Shown here in pieces: positions 25,663 to 34,600 of a DNA stretch of 64,000 bases. Position 1 is the first letter of the stretch. Each line of letters begins with the position of its first letter. Location of the stretch: the NCBI RefSeq assembly GCF_038002345.1, contig NZ_JBBOCJ010000001.1, positions 1,860,001 through 1,924,000 on the forward strand, given 5' to 3'. This DNA is from Paenibacillus sp. FSL M7-0420. Lineage in GTDB: Bacteria > Bacillota > Bacilli > Paenibacillales > Paenibacillaceae. The notes beneath the pieces were generated by a model. The model was not told the origin of the DNA. It saw only the letters and a list, made by a program, of their open reading frames with translations, and searched no databases. The position numbers and the translations under genes were made by a program.

Positions 25663-26325
25663 TCATACAGTGGCAAAAGATTCCTTCAGCGTGGCAACAC
25701 TAAGCTGCCGCAGTGAAGGGACAACTAGCGTCGCTTCGCCTAGCGTCTCGGGTGAGCCGATGCCCACGCTGCGCATACCGGCACGGGAAGCGGCCAGGAT
25801 ACCGGCAGCGGCATCCTCGAAGACGACGCATTGTGCGGGAGCGGTGTCCAGAGCCTTCGCACCCAGCAGGAAGACCTCCGGGTCAGGCTTGGCCGCGCTG
25901 GTATGCGTGCCGTCGATGATGGCATCGAAGTATGGGGTCAGGCCGGTATTGTTCAGGATGGTCATCGCGTTCTTGCTGGCGGAGCCGAGGGCTACCTTGA
26001 TGCCGACTGTCCGGCATTCCTGCAGAAAGTCCAGGGCGCCGGGCAGAATCTCCGAGCTGTCCATCTTGGCGATATACTCGACATAGCGGTTATTCTTCTG
26101 CTCGGCCAGCCGGGCTTTCTCGTCTTCGTCAAGTGTGATGCCGCCGATCTCCAGCAGAATATTCAGCGAAGCGGCCCGGCTGACCCCCTTGAGCCGCTCG
26201 TTATCCTGCTCTGTGAAGACAAATCCAAGCTCCTCGGCCAGCTCCCTCCAAGCAATATAGTGGTACCGGGCAGTGTCTACGAGAACGCCGTCCAGATCGA
26301 ACAGGCAGGCTTTGATATCTGACAT
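25663..26325 (-). CDS. pgmB: Beta-phosphoglucomutase
   Basis: A 220-residue HAD-type mutase, the normal length for PgmB. It interconverts beta-glucose-1-phosphate and glucose-6-phosphate, using the phosphorylase product. Motif I CLFDLDGVLVDTARYHYIAW contains the Asp nucleophile and the Asp acid/base, both near the N-terminus. The cap (about 15-90), GSASKNAM, KPDPEVFLLGA and VVFEDAAAGILAA follow the family pattern. The start at 26325 has AGGAGG 6 bases upstream. A longer frame to 26604 runs only through repeats. Same strand as lacI and mapA; a candidate promoter/operator lies at 26894-26921, leaving a long leader. Confidence 0.92.
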   Translation of the reverse strand: MSDIKACLFDLDGVLVDTARYHYIAWRELAEELGFVFTEQDNERLKGVSRAASLNILLEIGGITLDEDEKARLAEQKNNRYVEYIAKMDSSEILPGALDFLQECRTVGIKVALGSASKNAMTILNNTGLTPYFDAIIDGTHTSAAKPDPEVFLLGAKALDTAPAQCVVFEDAAAGILAASRAGMRSVGIGSPETLGEATLVVPSLRQLSVATLKESFATV

Positions 26326-26391
26326 GTTGAACCTCCTAAAATGATTAGTGAACAAATAGATATGGGCAACCCGCCAAATGGGCGGAATTCC

Positions 26392-26558
26392 TGCAAAAGG
26401 TGCAACATTCCTGTGCGGAACAAGTCCCGCTGGCGGAAATCCTGCATAAAGTACAACAATCGGTGAGAGTTGCGCGCCAAATGGGCGAGAATCCTGCAAA
26501 ACATGCAACATTTGTCTGCGAATCGTACCTTGGTGGCTGAAATCCTGCAAAAGGTGCA
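26392..26558. repeat. Four-core 13-bp phased repeat locus (family B)
   Basis: Cores lie at 26392 (TGCA-AAAGG-TGCA), 26443 (TGCA-TAAAG-TACA), 26495 (TGCA-AAACA-TGCA) and 26546 (TGCA-AAAGG-TGCA). Spacings are 51, 52 and 51, all in one orientation, each within a longer AATCCTGCAAAAGGTGCAAC-like box. It lies in the pgmB 5' leader. Confidence 0.75.
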
Positions 26559-26650
26559 ACATTTCTCTGCACAGGAGGGAAGGCTTTAGAGTAGCATCGA
26601 ACATCCCAAAGTGCGCAGCCCCGGAGCTCCAGCCTCCGTATCAGTCCCGG

Positions 26651-26809
26651 CCCCAGCCCGATCACCAGCCCTCGTTATGAGTGCCGCCATCAGTTCCGGT
26701 CTCGATCACCAGCATCAGTATCAGTCCCGCCGCCAGCACTTGTACCAGCACTAACGTCAGCCCCAGCTCGATCACCAGCCCTCGTTATGAGCGCCGCCAC
26801 AAGTTCCGG
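26651..26809. repeat. Degenerate duplicated segment
   Basis: A ~49-base segment containing GATCACCAGCCCTCGTTATG occurs at 26651-26699 and again at 26761-26809 with about four differences. Related shorter pieces (CCGCCATCAG, CAGTATCAGTCCC) lie between and around. It is in the gap between pgmB and lacI. No gene or known element is recognised. Confidence 0.6.
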
Positions 26810-26893
26810 GCTCCCACCAGTCTCCGTATGAGCGCCGCCATCAGCCTCAGCGCCACATTAGCACAGGGGAAACGCCGCTGCCGGCAACATTCT

Positions 26894-26921
26894 TTTATAT
26901 TAGCGCAAACGTTTGAACAAT
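26894..26921 (-). promoter_or_regulatory. Candidate pgmB promoter with LacI/CcpA-type operator
   Basis: On the minus strand ATTGTT (26921-26916), a 16-base spacer and TATAAA (26899-26894) form a plausible promoter. GCAAACGTTTGA (26905-26916) fills the spacer, so a bound LacI-family repressor would block it. The pgmB start lies about 570 bases downstream. Confidence 0.5.
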
Positions 26922-26988
26922 GCTCCAAAAAATAAATGAAGCGAAGGTCTGCTTCATTCATTTTCTTGTACATGCCTTACTGTTGCTT

Positions 26989-28032
26989 CTACATGTCTTG
27001 ATGTCCCGGAGCATGCATAGAGGACTCCCGTACGATTAGACGGTGGGGAATGACAAAACGATTCGTATATCCGTCCTGATTATCCGGCTTCTGGATGTTC
27101 TGAATCAGCACCTGAGAGGCCGTATAGCCAAGATGATAGATTCCGATATCAATACTGCTGATCGGAGGACTAGACAGCTCGGACAGCGGGATGTTGTTGA
27201 AGCTGACTATCGCCAGATCCTCGGGGACCTTGTACTTCAGCTCGTTCAATCCGCGGAGTACCCCGAAGGAGACCATATCATCCACCGCGACAAGTGCTGT
27301 CGGACGGTTCGGAAGATTCATGAAGAAGGACATCGCCCTATAGCCGCTGTCCTGCAGGAATTCGCCTTCAACGATCCATTCTTCCTTCATCGTAAGCCCC
27401 TTACCTTGCATGGCCTTGCGGTAACCCTCCAGACGGTCGCTTGAGACGATGAGGTTCGGCGGGCCGCTGACGAAGCCGATGCGTTCATGTCCCATGGAGA
27501 TGAGATGATTCGTCGCATCATAGGCGGCCATGATATTATCATTGTCCACTGACAGAATATCCTCGTAGCGGTCGCTTCGTCCTACCAGGACAAAGGGATA
27601 ACCGCCCGACTGCAGGAAATCGATCACCGCATCGTCTTTACGGGAATACAGCAGAATAACGCCGTCCACACGGCGTCCCTTGAGCAGACGGGAGACAGCT
27701 TCAAGCTCCTCCTTCTCGTTCGCTCCAGAGCTGATCAGCACATCATAGCCCGAACGGCTGGACTGAGTGACGATCCCGCGGATTAATTCCATAAAAAACA
27801 AATTGGAGAACAGCTCTTCGGCCGGTTTCGGAAGAATGATGCAGATACTGTTAGTGGTCTTGGATACCAGACTTTTGGCCATCATGTTCGGGGTGTAGCC
27901 CATTTCTTCCATAATCACTTTGACCTTACGGGAAGTTTCTAAGCTGATTCTGGGATGGCCTGACAACACCCGGGACACCGTGGAGGGAGAGACTCCCGCT
28001 TTCTTGGCAACGTCCTTAATGGTAACTGTCAT
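26989..28032 (-). CDS. LacI-family transcriptional repressor (MalR-like)
   Basis: A 347-residue regulator: LacI helix-turn-helix (TIKDVAKKAGVSPSTVSRVL, residues 4-23) with hinge (NMMAKSL near 50), then a periplasmic-binding-protein-like sugar sensor (about 60-335, ending HRLIVRESS). ATG is preceded by TAGGAGG. It is divergent from the amylopullulanase gene and upstream of pgmB and mapA on the same strand. Sites of the GCAAACGTTTGC type at 26905, 28339, 28425 and 39113 make it the probable maltose/maltodextrin repressor of this region. CcpA could read the same sites. Confidence 0.88.
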   Translation of the reverse strand: MTVTIKDVAKKAGVSPSTVSRVLSGHPRISLETSRKVKVIMEEMGYTPNMMAKSLVSKTTNSICIILPKPAEELFSNLFFMELIRGIVTQSSRSGYDVLISSGANEKEELEAVSRLLKGRRVDGVILLYSRKDDAVIDFLQSGGYPFVLVGRSDRYEDILSVDNDNIMAAYDATNHLISMGHERIGFVSGPPNLIVSSDRLEGYRKAMQGKGLTMKEEWIVEGEFLQDSGYRAMSFFMNLPNRPTALVAVDDMVSFGVLRGLNELKYKVPEDLAIVSFNNIPLSELSSPPISSIDIGIYHLGYTASQVLIQNIQKPDNQDGYTNRFVIPHRLIVRESSMHAPGHQDM

Positions 28033-28202
28033 AGAAACCTCCTAATGGAACCGTTTGCTTTACACAGTAATATTAATCGAAGTGGGGATGATTGTAAATA
28101 GTGAAACCTCGTGTAGGGCGCAATCCCGGCAGCTTGTACGTTCTGAGCAGCATGCAGCGCAGATGCTTTAGCCATTCCGAGTCTGGAAATAGTATCGGAA
28201 TT

Positions 28203-28252
28203 TGCGCAAATCTGTGCAATTCGAGGGAGGAATTTGTGCAAAAAATGTGCAA
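28203..28252. promoter_or_regulatory. Cluster of four TGYGCAA boxes
   Basis: TGCGCAAA (28203), TGTGCAAT (28213), TGTGCAAA (28235) and TGTGCAAA (28246) are spaced 10, 22 and 11 bases. They lie between the lacI start and the amylopullulanase promoter, on one face of the helix. Probable binding sites for an unidentified regulator. Confidence 0.4.
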
Positions 28253-28294
28253 ATAAAATTTGTGATTGCGAATCAATTTTCAAAAAATAAGTAG

Positions 28295-28324
28295 TTGACA
28301 ATTAGTTTGCCGGGAGATTAGTAT
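28295..28324 (+). promoter_or_regulatory. Amylopullulanase promoter
   Basis: TTGACA (28295-28300) and TAGTAT (28319-28324) are 18 bases apart. The transcript would have a ~280-base leader containing two operators. Confidence 0.6.
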
Positions 28325-28338
28325 GTTAACGAATTGCA

Positions 28339-28350
28339 GCAAGCGTTTAC
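28339..28350. promoter_or_regulatory. LacI/CcpA-type operator (first site)
   Basis: GCAAGCGTTTAC, extended as AGCAAGCGTTTACA, is close to the cre consensus and lies just after the -10 box of the amylopullulanase promoter, a position suited to repression. Confidence 0.5.
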
Positions 28351-28424
28351 AAATGCTGGTTTTACCGAAGATTTAAGAGCCGTTCTCCGGTTGATTACAG
28401 CAATCAGTTCACTATACTTCTTTT

Positions 28425-28440
28425 TGCAAACGTTTGCGCA
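28425..28440. promoter_or_regulatory. LacI/CcpA-type operator (second site)
   Basis: TGCAAACGTTTGCGCA has the central CAAACGTTTG palindrome and fits the cre consensus. It lies about 100 bases after the promoter at 28295 and 177 bases before the coding start. Confidence 0.6.
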
Positions 28441-28616
28441 TATTTTGTACTGAATTAGATTGGTTTGTAATGCTTTTACCTTAAGGGGAAGGAGGTTCGA
28501 AGTTATTTTGTTGGCCTTAGGCGGCCGTACTTACAGTGTTTGTCCGTAAGGAGGGAAGGGGGTTATTCCTGCCCTGCGGGTTCAGTACCATCACATTATT
28601 GGGGGGATTAACGGAT

Positions 28617-31600
28617 ATGAGTTTTGCTGTGCGGGTTAAGAAAATATTTACTGTCCTGATGGTTCTTGCTCTCATCGGCTCCGGCCTCAGCATCGGCCCG
28701 GCCAGAGTAAGCGCTGCGGCGGTGAAGGCGGTACTTGTAGGCGATCTGCAGACGAAGTTCGCCGGGCTGGACCCGGCGGAGACGAAGAACTGGAACGAGA
28801 CCTCGACGGTCACGGAGATGACCTATAAGGGAGCAGGCTTGTACATATTCTCAGGCACGCTGCCCAAGGGAACCTATGAATACAAGGTAGCGCTCAACGA
28901 CAGCTGGTCGGAGAGCTACGGCTCCGGCAGCTATACGAATCCTGCGGGAGAAGATGCCGGGGGCAATATCCGGATTTCTCTAGCTGAAGAGACCCGTGTG
29001 ACTTTTTATTATAATGACCTGACCAAAGCTATCGCGGATTCGACGTATTATTCCCCAGTTGCGCCGGAGCGCCTGCCGCGGGTGATCGGTACCTTGCAGA
29101 CGGCGCTGGGTGATCCGGCTGACAACTCCCCGGCAGATGCGGGGACGCTGCTTCATGATGCGGATCTGGACGGAGTGTACGAGCAGACTGCGCTGCTGCC
29201 TGAGGGTGACTATACCTATCAGATTTATCTTCCGGGCGCAGAATCTTCCGAAGGAGCAGCTTATCCGGAAACTGCCCGGGAGCTCAAGCTGCCTACGATG
29301 CTTCCGGTGACGTTCCAATATAACGCGGCGGACCATAGTGTCTCCGCACTGTATACCGCTCCAGGCGGTCCGGGTGAGGTGCAGCCGGTTCCGGCGGGAC
29401 ACCTGCGGGTTCATTACCAGCGTGCGGACGGCAATTACGCCGATCTGGGCTTGTGGACCTGGGGCGATGCCGCTTCCCCATCTGCGAATTGGCCGAAAGG
29501 TGCGGTTCCCTTCCCGGCGGGACAGACCGATGCCTACGGCGCATATGTCGACCTGCCGGTCAAGGATGGGGCGAAATCGGTCTCCTTCCTCGTGGTTAAC
29601 CGCGTCAGCGGAGTCAAGGAGATGGAGAACGGGGACAAGACGTTCCTGATCGGCACTCCAGAGACCAATGAGGCCTGGATCAAGGAAGGCTCCAATCTGG
29701 CGACGCCATATGAGCCGGTGTCTCTCCCGGAGAATACGGTGCGGATTTACTATTCGCGTGCCGATAACAATCAGAGCCAGTACGGCCTGTGGCTGTGGGA
29801 CGATGTAGCCTCTCCTTCCGAAGGCTGGCCGAAGGGTGCAACACCATTCACGCCGGAGCACAGGGATGCCTATGGAGCATATGTTGACATCCAGCTTAAG
29901 GAGAACGCCAAGACAATCAGCTTCATCGTCATGAAGCCTGCCACCGGTGACAAGGACGGACCGGCGGGCAATGAGAACAAAAGCTTTGCTTTTCTGGACC
30001 GCTACAATCAGCTATGGGTGAAGGAGAATGATCCGAACGTCTACACCTCTCCATTCGGCGAGACGCCGGTTGGCCTCTTGTCTGCGGAGGTACTGTCTGC
30101 CGGCAAGCTGGTGCTGGGCTTCACCATGACGGACGGGCTGGACCCTGCTGCGCTGAAGAGCGCCATATCCGTGAAGGACGCGGAAGGGACAGCCATTCCG
30201 GTCACTGCGGTGACGATTACGGGCAGAAGCTCCATGGAGGTGGTTACCGGTGCTTTTGACCTGAAGAAAACGCCGCTCAGTGTAACATACGCCGGCAAAA
30301 CGGTATCCGCTTCCACCGGCTGGAGAATGCTCGATGAGCTGTACAATTACACCGGGGATGATCTGGGTGCTACGTACCATCAGGACGATCATTCAGCAAC
30401 GTTGAAGCTGTGGGCGCCGAAGGCAAGCTCTGTGACCGCCGTGGTATACGATGCAGGGGATGCTGACCGTACGGTTGGCCGCGTGGAGCTGGCTCTTGGT
30501 GAGAAAGGCGTCTGGTCAACCCGGCTGACGGCTGCCGATCTCACAGGCGCACCCGGCGCCGAGGATGTCAGGGGCTTCTACTACCAGTATGAGGTCACGA
30601 ATGATGCGGTTACCCGGCAGGTGCTTGATCCCTATGCCAAGTCGATGGCCGTGTTCACGGTGAATACGGCGGGGGAAGCAGGCACAGGCGGTGATACGGT
30701 TGGCAAGGCAGCGATTGTTGATCTCAGCACCACGAATCCGCCAGACTTCAAGGCAGCCCATATTCCTGGCTATGAGGAGCGCGAGGATGCGGTCATCTAT
30801 GAGGCCCATATCCGGGACTTCACCTCTGACCCTGCGATCCAGTCCAGTCTGGGCGGGGAACGGTGGGGGTCTTATGCCGCTTTTGCCAAAAAGCTGGATT
30901 ACATCAAGTCCCTTGGGGTGACTCACATTCAGCTGCTGCCGGTCATGGCCTGGTATTACGGGGACGAGACCCGGATGGATGAGCGGGAGCTGGATTACTC
31001 GGCCCAGGGCAATGAATACAACTGGGGGTATGATCCGCACAGCTATTTCTCCCCGGATGGGGCTTATTCTCAGCGTCCGGCTGACCCCGAGGCGCGGATC
31101 AGAGAGCTGAAGGCCCTGATTGATGCGGTGCATGAGGCCGGAATGGGCGTTATTCTTGACGTAGTCTACACCCATATGGCCAAGAAGGAATTGCTGAACG
31201 ATATTGTGCCCGGATATTATGCCTTCCAGGATGCTCACGGCAACTTCATCGGCGGCTTCGGCAACAACCTGGCGACCAGCCACAAGATGGCGGAGAAGCT
31301 GATGGTGGATTCGGTAAAATACTGGTTCGAGGAGTATAAAATCGACGGGATGCGCTGGGACATGATGGGCGACGCCACAGCAGACGCCGTCCAGGCGGCT
31401 TATGACGCTGCGGCCGCCATCAATCCGCAGGCGCTGTTCATCGGCGAAGGCTGGATTACCTTCGGGGGAGATGCGGGTGAGCCTGAGCTCACAGGAAAAG
31501 GTGCCGACCAGAAGTGGATGGACAAGACGGACAGCGTCGGCGTGTTCTCCGACGAATTCCGCAACGAGCTGAAATCGGGCTTCGGCTCGGAGGGAGAACC

Positions 31601-34600
31601 GCGCTTCATTACCGGCGGTGCGCGAGAGCTGAACACGATCCTGAACAATATCAAGGCCCAGCCCTCCAATGTTCCGGCGGATGATCCGGGTGATATGGTG
31701 CCTTACATCGAGGCGCATGACAATCTGACACTTCACGATGTGATTGCCTTAACGCTCCGCAAGAATCCGCAGATTGCGGAGAATGAGCTTGAGATCCAGA
31801 AGCGGATCAGGCTTGGCAATCTGCTGCTGCTGACCTCGCAGGGCACGGCATTCCTCCATGCCGGACAGGAATACGGCCGCACGAAGCAGTGGATGGCGGC
31901 AGGCATTCCTGAGCAGAAATATACCGAGGTGCAGGATGCCGGGGACCAGTCGGTCAGTTATTTCATCCATGATTCCTACGATTCGTCTGATAGCGTCAAT
32001 AAGTTCGACTGGGCCGCAGCAACGGATGCGGTGAAGCATCCGCTACAGAATGAGACCAGGGCCTATACGGCCGGGCTGATCCAGCTCAGGAAATCGACCA
32101 ATGCCTTCCGGCTGGGCGATACGGGCCTTGTGAATGCCAATGTCAAGCTGATCCAGGCTCCGGAAATGAAGGCGCAGGATCTGGTGATCGGCTACTCCAG
32201 CAAGGCTACAGATGGAACGGGCATTTATTATGTCTTCATGAACGGCGACAGCAAGGCAAGAACGCTGACCTTACCGGAGGACCTGTCCGGGGCGGAGGTT
32301 GTAGCTGACAGTGACCAGGCTGGTACGGCGGCGATTGCCCCGGCTGAGCAGAGCGGCTTCAGCCTGAGCGCTGAAGGCATCACGGTAGACCCGCTGACCT
32401 CGGTGATCCTGCGCAAGGAGGCTCCGGCAGCGGTGTTGACCAAGCTGGCAGCCGACAAGTCTGCCTATACTCTGCAGGCGGGTGGCACGCAGCAGGCCAA
32501 GGTGACTGCCACCTACGATGACGGGGCCTCAAGCAACGTTACCGCCAAGGCGCAGTATGTATCGGATAAGCCGGAGGTAGCCACCGTTACCGCCAAAGGG
32601 CTGATCAAGGGACTGAAGGCGGGCACGGCTACCATAACGATTACGTATGGGGACTTGTCCGCTCAAGTCACAGTTGAAGTCACCGCTCCGCCAGTGGACA
32701 GCAAGCGGGTTGTGCAGTTCACCTATACCCGTCCGGACAAGAATTACAAGGACTGGAGCGTATGGCTCTGGTATACCGGAGCTACTGACGGTGAGATCAA
32801 GCTGCCGGAGCCTGAAGGGGATTCCACAAGCTCAACTGTGCAGTTTGAAGTGGGCAAGGAAGCCACCCGTGTAGGCTTCGTACTGATTAAGGGCCTGGAC
32901 TGGTCGGTGAACAAACAGGATATTGCGGAGGACCGCTATATTGAGCTGACACCGGGCGAGCTTTTCACCAAAGTCTATGTTACCAGCATGGTTCAGAAGC
33001 TTGACGTTATGCCGGCGGTCCGTGGTCCGCTCCTGCAAGGAGAGGCTGTAACGTTTCTCTACCGGGATGACGAGCTGTTCCGCAGCGGGGACATGTCTGC
33101 CATTACGGAAATGAAGGTGAAGGTGAACGGAACCGAGTATCCGATGACGTATGATCCAGCCAAGGAGTGGTTCAGCTATCGCCTGGAAGGACTTCAGGAG
33201 GGCACTTATAAATACAGCTTCCTGGTTACCAAGGATGGCGTAACCCGCGAGCTGACGGACCCGTACAATACGGTGGACGGCGAATCGGTGATCCGCTACC
33301 ACAAGCCGGAGGTGCAGATTACAGCAGAAGTCAGCCCGCCTGCGGTGAACTTCAATGAGAACGCTGTGATTACGGTAAAAGCAGCCTCTGCGGAGGAAGT
33401 GTCCTACACGGATGCTTATCTCGATCTTACTGAACTGGGCGGGCCTGCCAAGGTCAAGCTCGATACCGGGCTGATGCAGCAGACCGTGTCGGTGAAGCAG
33501 GATGTAACAGCCGGACACAAGAATATTCCGGTGGTCCTGGTGGACCAGTACGGCAATGCACACCGGCAGACGGCTGAGCTAGAAGTTAAGGCCAGAACAT
33601 ATAGCGGCGCGAAGGCGGATTTTGACTGGGATGAGGCACGGATCTACTTCGCACTGACTGACCGCTTCAAGGACGGCGACCCTGATAACAATGAGAATGT
33701 GGACACAACCCATCCTGAAGCGTATCACGGCGGCGATTTCAGAGGGATGATTGATAATCTCGATTACCTGAAGGAGCTGGGCATCAATACACTGTGGATT
33801 ACACCAGTTGTCGATAATATCGATTTCAACCAAGGGGTAAGCTTCGGCGGCAAGCAGTATGCCTACCACGGGTATTGGGCGAAGGATTTCACCAAGCTTG
33901 ATGAGCATCTGGGTGATATGGATACCTTCAAGGAGCTGATTGACAAGGCCCATGACCGGGGTATCAAAATCATGGTCGATGTCGTGCTCAATCATGCCGG
34001 CTACGGGCTGAAGGAGAGTGACGAGCAGCCCGGAGTGACGGCAGAGGATAAGGCGCGCTTCGCAGGCATGCTACGCACAGACGGCGTACAGGCAGACAAG
34101 GATGTGATCCGAGGCGAGCTGAGCGGGCTGCCGGACTTCCGCACCGAAGATCCGGCGGTCCGCGAGAAGCTGATCGCCTGGCAGACCGGCTGGCTGAATA
34201 ACGCCCGCACTGCACGCGGGGATACGATTGACTATTTCCGTGTGGACACCGTGAAGCACGTGGAGGATACGACCTGGAAAGCGTTCAAGAACGCGCTGAC
34301 CACGATCGACCCAGGCTTCAAGCTGGTGGGTGAATACTTCGGCGGAACCACCGATAATGAGGGCGGAACGCTGGAGAGCGGCCAGATGGACGGCTTGCTG
34401 GACTTCGGCTTCAAGGAGCAGGCGAAGCGGTTCGCCGGCGGGTCCATTACGGCTGTCGATGCCTATCTCCAGGAGCGTGAAGCGAAAATCGGCAATACCC
34501 GCATGATGGCCCAGTTCCTGAGCAGCCATGATGAGGACGGCTTCCTGTCCGAATACGTGGACGGGGACAAAGGCAAGCTCAAGGTTGCCGCTGCTCTGCA

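Noticed and set aside
26326..26604. N-terminal extension of PgmB
   Set aside because: The extension is a translation of the 51-bp phased repeats, and the AGGAGG site fixes the start at 26325.
30516..31736. Long minus-strand frame inside the amylopullulanase gene
   Set aside because: Antisense shadow of a catalytic domain, with no ribosome site or family pattern.
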